A DNA stretch of 64,000 nt from Azospirillum sp. OGB3 (lineage in GTDB: Bacteria > Pseudomonadota > Alphaproteobacteria > Azospirillales > Azospirillaceae), in assembly GCF_014192915.1 (NCBI RefSeq), contig NZ_JACHYN010000020.1:1-64000 (forward strand), written 5' to 3'. Under the pieces are notes generated by a model. The model saw nothing but the letters and a program-made list of their open reading frames with translations, made no database searches and was not told where the DNA came from. Position 1 is the stretch's first letter; each line of letters opens with the position of its first letter. A program made the position numbers and the translations under genes. Below are positions 17,455 to 26,673 of the stretch, piece after piece.

Positions 17455-19134
17455 CTACGCTTCCCGCGCGGCGAGCGGCTCGACCGTGCGCAGAAGGCCG
17501 AACTTCATCAGGTGGACGAGGCTGCGCAGCAGCAGAAGCTGGCGCTCCGGCGGCACCAGGGCCGCGAGTTCGTCCACCGCCCGGCCCGGCGGGTCCAGGG
17601 CGTCCAGCGCCAGGACGAGATCGGCCGTCGGGGACAGGATGCCGCGCGCCGGGGAGTTCAGCGGGTCGGCGTGCAGCACCGCCAGGGCGTCGCTGACGGC
17701 CGCCCGCGAAGCGCCGTCGGCGCGCACCAGCCGCAAACCCGGCTCCAGCACGCGCGTCGGGTAGCTCTGGAACATGCGCAGCGGATCGGGGCGCAGCGGG
17801 TTGCCGTCCTCCTCGGGGGGGCGCGGCGCGCGCTCCGGCGCGTGACGGCGGATATCGGCCAACTGGCGCCAGACATCCAGATACTGCGGGATGATCGCCC
17901 GCCAGTCGAACAGGGCGACGGCGCGGGCGCGACCGGCCTCGCCCATCCGGCGGCGCAGATCCGCGTCCGCGGCCAGCCGCGCGTAGGCGCCGGCCGCCGC
18001 CTGCACGTCCACGGCGCTGACCTGCGAGGTGCGGCCGATGTAGTGATCATAATTGTCCAGCCCGGCGGCGTAGCGGTCGGCCAGGTCGGCGGCGGCGCCC
18101 GGCGGCGGCAGGACGGTCGGCACGCGGAAGCCGTCCACGCCGTCGCGCACCGTCTCGCGGTAGCCGTTCCAGTCGGTGACCACGCAGGGCAGCCCGGCGG
18201 CCATCGCCTCCACCGGGGTGATGCCAAAGGTTTCCTGGATGTTGTCCACCAGCGAGGTGAACAGGTCTGCGGCGGCCCAGACGCGGGTCCGCACCTCCGG
18301 CTTGCGGCCGTCCAGGAAGATGGCGTTGACGCTGGGGCAGTAGCGCCGCGCCCCCGCGGCGAAGGCGGCGGCGATGGCGTCGTTGCCGAACCAGCCGGCC
18401 TGGATCAGGTGAATCCGCTTGCCGGTGAGGCGGGCGGCCTGTTCCAGCGCCAGATACATGGGCAGCGGGTGCGCCTTGGCGTGGAAGCTCAGGCGGCCCA
18501 TGAACAGCACCGCCACATCGTCGGCGCCGATGCCGAGCGCCGCGCGTTCCGCCGCGCGCACCGACGGGTCGAAGCGGAAGGCGTCGGTGTCCACGCCCAA
18601 CGGGACCACCGGCAGGTTCGGCATCGGCACTTCGGCGGCGCCCAGGCGGTCGCGCAGATACGCCGCGTAGGGGCGCAGGACGGCCTCCACCGACGCGCGC
18701 GCCGCCTGGGAGGTGCAGATCACCGCGTCCCAGGATTGCAGCGGCGCGGTCGCCAAGGCGCCCAGATTCTCCGGGGTTTCCGACGTGGTGTGGGTGATGC
18801 CGCACAGGCTGTAGCCGCGCTGGTCGCGGGAGCGCCGGCGCCAGGCGTAATGATCGATGCCCGGTCCCGGCACGAACAGACAACCGACTCCGGCGAGCCT
18901 CGACGGCTCCGACGTGGGGTAGAGCGCCACGCGCCGCCCCGGGGCATGGCGTGCGGCGAGATCGGTGAACAGGTGGGCCAGATCCGGCCGGTCGATGTGG
19001 CAGGCGAAGCTGTCCAGCCCCGAATGCCGGAAGAAGCCGATGAGGAAGGACTCCCCGGCGACGTGGCGACCCTTCAGGTCGGCCCTTGCGGTCTCGTAGC
19101 CCTCGGGGTGGAAGTAGATGGCGGCGTTGGACAC
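17455..19134 (-). CDS. Family 4 glycosyltransferase
   Basis: 559 aa with a GT-B fold. The N-terminal half binds the acceptor (IYFHPEGYETARADLKGRHV at the start). The nucleotide-sugar half begins near 210 (VAVLFMGRLSFHAKAHP). The family 4 signature ETFGITPVEAMAAGLPCV includes the donor-binding Glu-x7-Glu pattern, followed by VTDWNGYRETV. A C-terminal extension of about 130 residues beyond the core has no recognisable domain. The start is a GTG at 19134 with AGGACG upstream. The role is addition of a sugar to a growing glycan or protein; donor and acceptor cannot be read from the sequence. Confidence 0.88.
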   Translation of the reverse strand: MSNAAIYFHPEGYETARADLKGRHVAGESFLIGFFRHSGLDSFACHIDRPDLAHLFTDLAARHAPGRRVALYPTSEPSRLAGVGCLFVPGPGIDHYAWRRRSRDQRGYSLCGITHTTSETPENLGALATAPLQSWDAVICTSQAARASVEAVLRPYAAYLRDRLGAAEVPMPNLPVVPLGVDTDAFRFDPSVRAAERAALGIGADDVAVLFMGRLSFHAKAHPLPMYLALEQAARLTGKRIHLIQAGWFGNDAIAAAFAAGARRYCPSVNAIFLDGRKPEVRTRVWAAADLFTSLVDNIQETFGITPVEAMAAGLPCVVTDWNGYRETVRDGVDGFRVPTVLPPPGAAADLADRYAAGLDNYDHYIGRTSQVSAVDVQAAAGAYARLAADADLRRRMGEAGRARAVALFDWRAIIPQYLDVWRQLADIRRHAPERAPRPPEEDGNPLRPDPLRMFQSYPTRVLEPGLRLVRADGASRAAVSDALAVLHADPLNSPARGILSPTADLVLALDALDPPGRAVDELAALVPPERQLLLLRSLVHLMKFGLLRTVEPLAAREA

Positions 19135-19251
19135 GGGCTACGGACGTCCTGGATGGTGCGACGGGGCGGGGCGGCGGAGCGTGGATGCCAGCTGGAGAGT
19201 AGCGGGACCACCCGCCCCGGGCAACGCGCCTGAACGCCGCGCCCGACGACG

Positions 19252-21015
19252 CTACCCGTTCAGCCAGAGCGCGAGGTAGCCGTTGCCCTGCACGGTACCG
19301 GGCATCGTCGCGACCGCCCCGACCGTCTTGCCGGTGAGCGTCAGGCTGGCGTCGATGCGCCCGTCGCCGTCGATGTCGATCTGGGCGGTGGCGCCCTTGT
19401 AGCCGTCGGCCCCGTTCATCTCCGCCCATGACAGGGTTGATCGGCCGTCCTGCCAGCCCCAAACGGTCACCGTCTCACCCATCTCCAGGTCCGTCACGGT
19501 GGACCAGACCGGCGCCCCCGCGCGCCCGTCGACGAAGAAGGTGTCCCGGCCCGCCCCGCCGGTCAGGAAGTTCGACCCCGTACCGCCGTCCAGCACGTCG
19601 TCGCCGGCCCCGCCGTCGATGGCGTCGTCGCCGCCCAGGCCGTTGATGAAGTCGTTGCCGGCGCTGCCGGCGATGGCCTCGCCGGCAGCGCTGCCGATCC
19701 ATTGCCACTGCAGGGAGGACAGGGGACCGGAATAGGACGAGGCTTCCTGAAGGATGCTCTTGCCGGTCGCGCTTTCGGCCACCGCGTAGAAGGTGGTGGG
19801 CACGGTCCCGGCCTGGGCGTCGGGGTTGAGGGCCAGGGTCATGTCGCCGAAGGACAGCCGTTCGATGCTGCGCAGGGTGGTCGTTCCCTGGGAACTGGTC
19901 ACGGTCACCGCACCGTCGCCGGTGTGCAGGATGCTGTAGGCTTCGGGCGGATTTTCGAACAGGGCGGTGTCGATCCCCTCGCCGCCGTCCAGCGTGTCGT
20001 TGCCGCCACCGCCGATCAGCGTGTCGTTGCCGGCGCCGCCGATGAGGAGGTTGTCGCGCTCGTTGCCGATCAGCAGGTCGTTGCCCGATCCGCCGACCGC
20101 GTTCTCGATCCAACAGTCGTAGGCGATGCCGAGCGTCCGCCTCTCCAGCAGGAAGCCCGACGACCAGGCCGGCCCCAGGTCGCTGTAATGGCCGGGGCGC
20201 AGGTCGATCCGCGCGTCGGTCGTCTGGTTGGCCCAGCTGATGGTGTCGTTGCCGCCGGCGTCCCAGATGGTCTCATAGATCGCCTGGCCCGGCGCCCAGG
20301 AATAGACGGTGTCGCCGGCGTTGGTCGCCATGTTGGCGCCGTACAGGTACTGGATCGCCCGGATGTCGTTGATCATCGGCGTGGTGGCGAATCGGTCCTG
20401 CCAGTACCCCATCGTCGGCGAGGCCCCGACGAAGGACTTGTAGCTCATCACGCTGTAGAGCTGGCTGTCGATGGCGGTGGGCGCCTCCGGGAAGCCGGCC
20501 CCGCCGTCCTCGTGCGTGTGCTTCAGGCCGAGCGCGTGGCCGATCTCATGCATGGCGGTCAGGTAGGCGTAGGAGCCGCTGCTCCAGGACAGGGAGGGAT
20601 CGGCGAAGGTGCTGCCGAACCAGACGTCCCCCCCTTCGGGCAGATCGCCCGTGGTCATGATCGTGTAGGCGACCGCGGGCGATGCGCTGCCGCCGATGCG
20701 CAAGTCGCCGCAGGAGGCGGCCGTGTCGGCGACCTCGGTGCAGGCGATGTTCGCCACCGCGCTCCAACTCCCGATGGCTTGGCGGATCGCCCCCTGGGCC
20801 GTGCCGGACAGCGTCCAGACGCTGGCCGGGTCCGGCGTCGCATAGCCGTCGCGGTAGGCGGAGAGCCCCGCCACGCCGAAGGAATAAGTCAGGGAAACAC
20901 CGGTGCCGGGCGTGCCGTCCGCCCCCCATTTGTAACCCCACAACAGGGAATCAATGGCGATGCTACCGCTCGCGACAATCCCGGACACGGGATACGCGTA
21001 ATCAATTGCGCTCAT
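19252..21015 (-). CDS. Serralysin-like M10 metalloprotease with RTX repeats
   Basis: 587 aa. It is a secreted zinc endopeptidase. The zinc site is HEIGHALGLKH (HExxHxxGxxH), followed by the Met-turn SVMSYKS. The protease domain is followed by calcium-binding RTX nonapeptides (GGAGNDTLIGGGGNDTLDGG) near residues 310-350, then a second RTX block near 460-500 (GSAGNDFINGLGGDDAIDGG). A C-terminal module of about 130 residues (DTFFVDGRAG, GADGYKGAT, DIDGDGRIDAS) is nearly repeated in the beta-helix protein at 54-57.6 kb. There is no N-terminal signal peptide, consistent with type I export. The ribosome-binding site lies within a long inverted repeat, so translation may be controlled. Confidence 0.92.
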   Translation of the reverse strand: MSAIDYAYPVSGIVASGSIAIDSLLWGYKWGADGTPGTGVSLTYSFGVAGLSAYRDGYATPDPASVWTLSGTAQGAIRQAIGSWSAVANIACTEVADTAASCGDLRIGGSASPAVAYTIMTTGDLPEGGDVWFGSTFADPSLSWSSGSYAYLTAMHEIGHALGLKHTHEDGGAGFPEAPTAIDSQLYSVMSYKSFVGASPTMGYWQDRFATTPMINDIRAIQYLYGANMATNAGDTVYSWAPGQAIYETIWDAGGNDTISWANQTTDARIDLRPGHYSDLGPAWSSGFLLERRTLGIAYDCWIENAVGGSGNDLLIGNERDNLLIGGAGNDTLIGGGGNDTLDGGEGIDTALFENPPEAYSILHTGDGAVTVTSSQGTTTLRSIERLSFGDMTLALNPDAQAGTVPTTFYAVAESATGKSILQEASSYSGPLSSLQWQWIGSAAGEAIAGSAGNDFINGLGGDDAIDGGAGDDVLDGGTGSNFLTGGAGRDTFFVDGRAGAPVWSTVTDLEMGETVTVWGWQDGRSTLSWAEMNGADGYKGATAQIDIDGDGRIDASLTLTGKTVGAVATMPGTVQGNGYLALWLNG

Positions 21016-21023
21016 CGCTCAAT

Positions 21024-21075
21024 ATCCTGAAATGAAGATGGACCGCGCGGAGCGGATTGGTCTTCATTTCAGGAT
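21024..21075 (-). promoter_or_regulatory. Leader hairpin sequestering the metalloprotease ribosome-binding site
   Basis: The perfect 15-bp inverted repeat ATCCTGAAATGAAGA (21024-21038) and its complement (21061-21075) encloses a 22-base loop that holds a further CCGC/GCGG stem. On the minus strand the 3' arm contains the Shine-Dalgarno sequence AGGA, placed 9 bases before the ATG at 21015. In the folded RNA the ribosome-binding site would therefore be paired. This is the arrangement of a translational switch (thermometer, small-RNA or protein target). Function is inferred from position and pairing only. Confidence 0.6.
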
Positions 21076-21461
21076 GGATGCGAGGCAGACAATTATTCGA
21101 ATGAGCGGCTACCCAGAAGCATTCGCCGCCATAAGGAGAGCGTTAAAGCGGTATTATTTCGCTTCTTTTTCGAGGTGTAGCGGCGCATGGATGTAGCCCC
21201 GCCGGATCGCGCAAACCATCGGTGTGCGCCGGGTTGTCCGTGGAGGCAACCGGCCGCGCAGGGGAGCGCAAAGGGAACAGCGGATCGGATGAGCTTCGCA
21301 TGAAGGCGGCGCCCCGGTCGCGTCCGCGGCATCTCCGCATCACTCATCCGCTTGGCAGTGCGCCCGGATACTCTCACTCGAATGTGCGGCGACCGCCCGG
21401 ATGCGACGGCCGGGCGGACGGATGGGGTGTCCCGACGGGCCGGGGCGGCTTGCGCGCCGCG
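21076..21461. other. Intergenic region between gmhA and the RTX metalloprotease
   Basis: About 390 bases downstream of gmhA and upstream of the leftward metalloprotease. It must hold the promoter for the latter. A short leftward frame here (21093-21377) has no recognisable family and uneven codon use. I see no terminator with a clear T run after gmhA. Confidence 0.35.
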
Positions 21462-22034
21462 TCAGACGAAGGCGTTCTCGACCAGCTCGCACAGCATGTG
21501 GCCGGCGGCGATGTGCATTTCCTGGATACGCGGGGTGTCGGAGGAGGGAACGCACAGGCAGACGTCGCACAACCCCTTCATCCGCCCGCCTCCGGCGCCA
21601 GTCAGGCCGACGGTGCGCAGGCCGAGGGCGCGCGCCGCCTCCAGGGCGGCGACCACGTTGCGGCTGTTGCCGCTGGTCGAGATGCCGACGAGCACGTCGC
21701 CAGCCCGTCCAAGCCCGCGCACCTGCCGCGCGAAGACCTCGTCGTAGGAGTAGTCGTTGGCGATGGCCGTCAGGGCGGATGTGTCGACCGTCAGCGCCAC
21801 CGCCGCCAGCGGGGGCCGGTCGCGCAGGTAGCGTCCGGTGAGCTCCGCCGCCAGATGCTGGGCGTCGGCCGCCGAACCGCCGTTGCCGCAGAACAGCACC
21901 TTGCCGCCCGCCCGCAGGCCGTCGATCATCACAACGGCGGCGGCCGCGATGGAGTCCGCCTGCTCGGCGAAGGCAACGAAGTTGCGGGACGTCTCGAGAA
22001 AAGCATCGCGGACGCGGTCGGCGGGGTTGGTCAT
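21462..22034 (-). CDS. gmhA: Sedoheptulose-7-phosphate isomerase
   Basis: 190 aa, close to the family length of about 190-197. A SIS-domain enzyme turning sedoheptulose 7-phosphate into D-glycero-D-manno-heptose 7-phosphate, the first step of all heptose nucleotide pathways. Motifs are LFCGNGGSAADAQHLAAELTGR, VGISTSGNSRNVVAAL and the C-terminal HIAAGHMLCELVE. The start is the ATG at 22034 with AGGA nine bases upstream; the open frame extends further back without sense. Later pathway enzymes HddA and HddC are encoded at 46-47 kb and 53-54 kb, suggesting GDP-heptose as the end product. No phosphatase gene (gmhB) is seen in the window. Confidence 0.92.
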   Translation of the reverse strand: MTNPADRVRDAFLETSRNFVAFAEQADSIAAAAVVMIDGLRAGGKVLFCGNGGSAADAQHLAAELTGRYLRDRPPLAAVALTVDTSALTAIANDYSYDEVFARQVRGLGRAGDVLVGISTSGNSRNVVAALEAARALGLRTVGLTGAGGGRMKGLCDVCLCVPSSDTPRIQEMHIAAGHMLCELVENAFV

Positions 22035-22189
22035 GAGGGCTTCCTGGAAACGTCGAGAGGGCGGGTCCTTCGTCCCGCACCATACGATGGGGGCGCCCGG
22101 CGGCGCCATCCCGCTCTTTTCCGCCATCCTTGGCGGGTGGCCTTGGCGGGTGGCCGTGTGGCAGCCCCCCGGTGCATCGAAAGGAATGC

Positions 22190-23761
22190 TCAAAGAAGTC
22201 CGGTGCGCCGCCACGCCGGCAGCTTCCGGTTCAGCAGGTCGGGCAGCACCACGGCGAGCCGGTCCCGCATGGCTTCGCGACCGGTGACCGGACTGCCGTC
22301 CTCGGCCAGCACGGACCGCCCGAATCCCTCCAGCGTTCCGGCCACGAAGCCGCCGAGCGCCTGGACGTCCAGCGGCTGGCCGTCCCATTGGCCGGTCAGC
22401 AGGCCGGCCAGGACGAGGCGTTCCAGCGAGTCCGCCGCGACGCCTTGCCCGACGACCGGCGCGGCCAGATGGAACAGCGACTCATCCAGCCCCATGCGCC
22501 GGGCCACCGCCCGGTTCAGCCGCCCGGCCGCCGCCCGGCCTTCTTCCGGCGCGTCCACCAGGGGGTGCGCCTGGTTGGAGGACACCAGCAGCGCCAGGAA
22601 GCGCGACAGCGTGCCGAAATCGTGCCGGGCCATTTCCGGCATCGCGGCGATCTCGCCCAGGCTCGGCGTTCCGGCGGCGAGCGCGTCGAGGATCGGCAGT
22701 CCGAGCGACGGGTCGTGGCGCAACTCGCCCAGCGGCACCGGGATCGCCAGGCTGGCGTCCTCGCGCGGGACCAGAAGCGTGAAGCGCCGTTGCCGCAGGG
22801 CCGCCTCGGTCTCCGCCGGCGGCATCGGGTCCGGACCGCGCACGAAGACGTCGCGGCGGAACACTTGGTTCACCGCGAAGTCGCGCACCGTCTGGGCCAG
22901 CGTCGGGTCGGCGATCTCCGCCAGGATGGCGCGCAGTTCCGCGCGCACCGCGAGGTCGTCGAAATTCTGCGGGATGGTCGCCGAACCGGCGTAGCCGAGC
23001 TTGGCGCGGGCCAGATCCTTGGCCACCTGGGCGTGGCCCAGCGGTTCCCAATGGCTGTTGAGATATTCGTGGCTGAGATAGCGGCGGTCCTGCCCCGCCA
23101 TCATGCCGAGATGCTGCCCGGCCGCGCTGTTCACCGCGAAGTAGCCGGCCCCGGCCTCGCTCAGCCGGTTGAGGAAGCCCAGCGCCGCGTCGAACTGGCG
23201 GTCGCTGCGTCCCGGATTGGCCGCCGCGTGCGCCAGGATCAGCTTCTGCAGGGGCATCAGCGGCGCCCAGCCCGGCTGGCTGTTGTAGCTGAGATAGACC
23301 AGACCGCCCGGTTTCAGCATCCGCTCCAGGATGTCCACCACCGCCTGGCGGTTCTCCGGGCTGATCCAGCTGTAGACGCCGTGCAGGGCGATGATGTCGA
23401 ACCCCTCGCCGGCCCTCGTCTCCTCGCCGGGAAGGTCGCCGGCGGCCACCTGCTGGAAGCTGCGCTCGTGAAAGGCGACGTTGGCGAGTTCCGCCTCCTC
23501 GGCCAGGCGGCGGGCGCCCGCGATGTGCAGCGGGTTGAAGTCGATGCCGGTGAAGCGCCCCTGCGGGTGGGTCGCGGCCAGGATGTTCAGGGTCATTCCC
23601 TGGCCGCAGCCCAGCTCGCAATAGCGGAAGGGCCGGTCGGTGCGCGGCGGCCGGATGCCGTTCAGCAGGCAGACGTAGGAGAGATAGCCGGGGGCCAGCT
23701 CCCGGTAGGCGCCGTGGGTGTAGGCGATGTCGGCGTTGTACCCGTCGCTCCAGCCACTCAT
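22190..23761 (-). CDS. Class I SAM methyltransferase with methyltransferase regulatory domain
   Basis: 523 aa. The N-terminal half is a Rossmann-type SAM methyltransferase: YCELGCGQGMTLNILAA (motif I), FTGIDFNPLHI, FDIIALHGVYSWI and MLKPGGLVYLSYNS. The remainder is helical and matches the methyltransferase regulatory domain that follows this catalytic type in proteobacterial glycan and surface loci. The ATG at 23761 overlaps the stop of the glycosyltransferase gene by four bases, so the two are coupled and probably modify the same molecule. The substrate is unknown; sugar or protein are both possible. Confidence 0.88.
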   Translation of the reverse strand: MSGWSDGYNADIAYTHGAYRELAPGYLSYVCLLNGIRPPRTDRPFRYCELGCGQGMTLNILAATHPQGRFTGIDFNPLHIAGARRLAEEAELANVAFHERSFQQVAAGDLPGEETRAGEGFDIIALHGVYSWISPENRQAVVDILERMLKPGGLVYLSYNSQPGWAPLMPLQKLILAHAAANPGRSDRQFDAALGFLNRLSEAGAGYFAVNSAAGQHLGMMAGQDRRYLSHEYLNSHWEPLGHAQVAKDLARAKLGYAGSATIPQNFDDLAVRAELRAILAEIADPTLAQTVRDFAVNQVFRRDVFVRGPDPMPPAETEAALRQRRFTLLVPREDASLAIPVPLGELRHDPSLGLPILDALAAGTPSLGEIAAMPEMARHDFGTLSRFLALLVSSNQAHPLVDAPEEGRAAAGRLNRAVARRMGLDESLFHLAAPVVGQGVAADSLERLVLAGLLTGQWDGQPLDVQALGGFVAGTLEGFGRSVLAEDGSPVTGREAMRDRLAVVLPDLLNRKLPAWRRTGLL

Positions 23762-25035
23762 GCCGGTGTCCTTTCCGGGAGTCGTCCGTTGGCAGCTGTT
23801 CTGTGGGACGGGGTCCGGCCGGCGATCAGGTCGTCGGTCAGGGCGAGGAAGCGGGGCAGGGTGACGGTGTGCAGGTCGTAATGCTCCACCGCGGTCCGCC
23901 GCGCCCGGTCGCGCAGCGCCTGCATCCGGTCGGGGTGCTCGAACACCTCGTCGATGCGCTCGGCCAGCCCGGCGCCGTCGAAGAAGTCCACCAGAAGCCC
24001 GTTCTGCCGGTCGCGCAGCACCTCCTCGACCGGGATGGTGGAGGAGCCGATGACCAGGCAGCCCGCGGCCATGGCCTCCAGGAAGGACCAGGACAGGACG
24101 AAGGGGTAGGTGAGGTAGACGTGGGCCGAGGAGATCCGCAGGATGGTCAGGAAGCTGGGGTAGGGCACCTTGCCGAGAAAATGCACCCGCTCCCGGTCGA
24201 TGCCGGCCCCGACCTCGTCGAGCAGGATGTCGCGGTAGCTCCGGCCACCGGGGGCGGCATGGCCGTAGCTGACCTCGTCGCCGCCGACGATCAGCACATG
24301 GGCCTTGGGCCGTCGCCGGAGGATGTCCGGCAGGGCGCGCATGAAGACGTGGAAGCCGCGGTAAGGCTCCAGGTTGCGGGCGACGTAGGTGACCACCTCG
24401 TCCTTGCGCGTCAGCGTCAGGCCCGAGGGCAGTCGCAGCCATGCGTCCGGTTCCGGCCGCACGATGCTGGTGTCGACGCCCTCGTGGATGACGCTGATGC
24501 GGGACCGCATGTAGTCGGGGTAGAGCGACCACTGCCAGCCGGTCGGGGTGTGACCCCAGTCGGCGGCCTCGAAGCCCAGCGTGTTGATCGCGTTCTTGGT
24601 GCGCACCCGCGGGCCGTCGTTCAGGCTGACCGGCAAGGACGGGTCGAAGCCGATGTCGGCCCCGGCCAGATGGTAGAAGAACTCGAAATAGGCGAGCAGC
24701 GGCACGTCCGGCCAGACGTCCTTCATATACAGCGTCTCGCCCCAGCCGTTGTGGCCGATCATGATGTCGGGGCGGAAGCCCTCGGCCTGCAGGCGCCGGC
24801 AGACCTCGTAGACGCCCTGCCCGTAGATGACCGCCTGCTCCAGCTCCTGGAGATAATGGTGGGTCGACGGCCGCGCCGCGCGGAAGGGCTGGTAGGTCGC
24901 GCGCTCCACCCCGGGAATCTGCGTGGGGCTCTCATGCGAGATGAAGACCACGCGGTTGCCGGGCTGCGCCGCCAGATGCTGGACGATGTGCTGGTACTGG
25001 CCCGGAAAGTTCTGGTGGACGAAGAGATAATTCAT
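23758..25035 (-). CDS. Family 4 glycosyltransferase
   Basis: 425 aa, GT-B fold. It begins MNYLFVHQNFPGQYQHI, typical of a glycosyltransferase subgroup with this N-terminus. The second half shows VTYVARNLEPYRGFHVFMRA, HVLIVGGDEVSYG and FVLSWSFLEAMAAGCLVIGS with the family 4 glutamates. It is a clear paralogue of the gene at 60240-61445, which shares the same blocks in the same order. It precedes and overlaps the methyltransferase gene. The role is sugar addition in glycan assembly; donor unknown. Confidence 0.9.
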   Translation of the reverse strand: MNYLFVHQNFPGQYQHIVQHLAAQPGNRVVFISHESPTQIPGVERATYQPFRAARPSTHHYLQELEQAVIYGQGVYEVCRRLQAEGFRPDIMIGHNGWGETLYMKDVWPDVPLLAYFEFFYHLAGADIGFDPSLPVSLNDGPRVRTKNAINTLGFEAADWGHTPTGWQWSLYPDYMRSRISVIHEGVDTSIVRPEPDAWLRLPSGLTLTRKDEVVTYVARNLEPYRGFHVFMRALPDILRRRPKAHVLIVGGDEVSYGHAAPGGRSYRDILLDEVGAGIDRERVHFLGKVPYPSFLTILRISSAHVYLTYPFVLSWSFLEAMAAGCLVIGSSTIPVEEVLRDRQNGLLVDFFDGAGLAERIDEVFEHPDRMQALRDRARRTAVEHYDLHTVTLPRFLALTDDLIAGRTPSHRTAANGRLPERTPA

Positions 25036-25108
25036 TGCGCGTCGCCGATTCCGCAGAAGGCCCGTCGCGGGCCGAGTCACGTTGCACGTCCTGTTGCCCC
25101 GCGGCCCG

Positions 25109-25756
25109 TCAGGCCGTCGGGAAGTCCCACGCGGCGCTGTCCAGCGCGTTCGCCGGCGCCGGCGGCCGGTACGCCCGCACCCGCAGTTCGTAGGCCTCTT
25201 CGAGGCGCCAGATGATGACGGGCCCGAAGCCGATGTCGCGCAGCGCCGTCTCCAGCATGCGCGGCGTGAAACCGGTACGGTGGGCCATGAAGCGGTCGCC
25301 GGCGGCAAGCGCCGGCCCGAAGCCGTAGACGACGTCGAGGGGGAAGACCGGCCCGGCCCCGGACTGGTAGAGCGGCTCGTCGATGTGGTCCGCGGCGATC
25401 CGCCGTGCAACCGCCTGAAGGTCGGGGACGGCCAGCAGCAGGCAACCGCCCGGCCGCAGCACGCGCAGGAACTCCCGCAGGGCCAGGGGCACCTCGTGGG
25501 GATCGAGGTGCTCCAGGTTGTGCGACGACCAGACGGCGTCGATCGATCCGTCCGCGACCGCCGTCATGTCGGTCATCGACGCGACGATGTCGGGGTCGGC
25601 CTTCGGGTTGATGTCGAGCCGCAGTTCCCGCCACCCTTCCACCGGAAAGACGGTGCCGATGATGGAGATGGCCCGCGGACCGCAGCCGACGTTGAGCACG
25701 GTCCTGGGCGCGGACGTCGCCGCCGGCGGGGTGTCGGGCATCTCCGGATGGAGCAT
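25109..25756 (-). CDS. Class I SAM-dependent methyltransferase
   Basis: 215 aa. SAM-binding motif VLNVGCGPRAI, acidic RLDINPKADPDIVASM, SIDAVWSSHNLEHLDPHEV and LRVLRPGGCLLLAVPDLQAV. It resembles small methyltransferases of the methyltransferase-11 group common in glycan clusters. The ATG at 25756 is 20 bases after the stop of the large upstream frame, and its own stop lies 73 bases before the glycosyltransferase start, so all four leftward genes likely form one operon. A second ATG (25741) is possible. Probable target: a sugar hydroxyl or carboxyl. Confidence 0.85.
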   Translation of the reverse strand: MLHPEMPDTPPAATSAPRTVLNVGCGPRAISIIGTVFPVEGWRELRLDINPKADPDIVASMTDMTAVADGSIDAVWSSHNLEHLDPHEVPLALREFLRVLRPGGCLLLAVPDLQAVARRIAADHIDEPLYQSGAGPVFPLDVVYGFGPALAAGDRFMAHRTGFTPRMLETALRDIGFGPVIIWRLEEAYELRVRAYRPPAPANALDSAAWDFPTA

Positions 25757-25776
25757 CAGCCTGGAACCGCTCCCGA

Positions 25777-26673
25777 TCAGAAGGGGCGCGGCTGGGCGAA
25801 GGCGCCCTGCTTCTCGACCAGGCGCAGCAGGATGCCTTCCAGCGGGTCGCCGATGGCGTCCGACCGGCAGGGGGTGCCGTTCTGCCCCGTCGGCGAGCGG
25901 TAGCCGCTGACGAAGGCGCCCTCGTAGACGCAGTCGAACCGCTCGGCCGCGGCGCCGCGCAGGCGGATCGAGAAGCCGATCAGCGGCGTGCCGAGGCCGC
26001 GGCTGCCGCACATGCCGCCGCCGGTGATCCAGGGCGTCTCCCAGCCGTTGGCGGTCAGGCCCTTGTACTCGATGTCCTCGGGCGACAGGCCCTCGACCGG
26101 GGTGATCGAGAATGCCTCGATCCACAGCCGCTGCCCGACGGCGCCGGCCCAGTTGGAATCCGTGAAGCGCAGGTCGCCCTGGCGCTGGACATGGGCCAGG
26201 ATTTCCGTGCGCGGGAGGCGGACGGCGGGAGCCGGCGCGGCAACCGGCATGGCAACCGGCGCAGCGGCCGGCGCGGCAGCCGCGGGGGCCGCAACCGCGG
26301 GCTGGGCGGCGGCCGGAACGTCGTCGATGCGGGCGAACTGGAGCGAGAGCAGCGCGTTGGTGCGGTCGATGTGCTTGTAGGAGCTGAGGATCACATTGGC
26401 GGGCCCGCCGGTGACCTTGATGATGATCGTGTCGCCCGGCTTGGTCAGCCAGTTGCCCGGAACACTGCCGATCATCTCCACGCCGGCGCCGGCCAGGCCG
26501 TTGGGGGCAACGGCCAGCTGCACGCTCGGCAGCGGGAACTCGCCCGGCGCCGCGACGGCGCCGCCACCCGTGACGATCAGGGAGTAGAAGCCCGGCACCA
26601 AGGACAGGGTCTGCGCCGTGGCCTTGATCTGGCTGGACTGAGTGGCTTCTGCGGACGCAACGCTACCGATCAT
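25777..26673 (-). CDS. Alternative separate gene: beta-rich protein with hydrophobic-W-like C-terminus
   Basis: Reading from the internal ATG at 26673 gives 298 aa. The first 115 residues are a beta-rich, glycine and proline containing domain. An Ala/Pro linker follows near 125-155, then a C-terminal region with repeating GW and aromatic pattern (FTDSNWAGAVGQRLWIEAF, EYKGLTANGWETPW) resembling clostridial hydrophobic-W-type repeats. The G-rich sequence GCGGGGGGTC before this ATG also precedes the small RTX gene at 31255, supporting a real start. No signal peptide is seen. Whether it is made alone or as the tail of the glycosyltransferase cannot be decided by reading. Confidence 0.5.
   Translation of the reverse strand: MIGSVASAEATQSSQIKATAQTLSLVPGFYSLIVTGGGAVAAPGEFPLPSVQLAVAPNGLAGAGVEMIGSVPGNWLTKPGDTIIIKVTGGPANVILSSYKHIDRTNALLSLQFARIDDVPAAAQPAVAAPAAAAPAAAPVAMPVAAPAPAVRLPRTEILAHVQRQGDLRFTDSNWAGAVGQRLWIEAFSITPVEGLSPEDIEYKGLTANGWETPWITGGGMCGSRGLGTPLIGFSIRLRGAAAERFDCVYEGAFVSGYRSPTGQNGTPCRSDAIGDPLEGILLRLVEKQGAFAQPRPF

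Noticed and set aside
16897..19233. Rightward open frame of 778 codons
   Set aside because: Antisense to the GNAT and GT4 genes, and without recognisable domains.
22035..22388. Upstream extension of gmhA
   Set aside because: The residues before MTNPADRVRD are not SIS-family-like and overlap the methyltransferase 3' end. The ATG at 22034 has a good ribosome-binding site.
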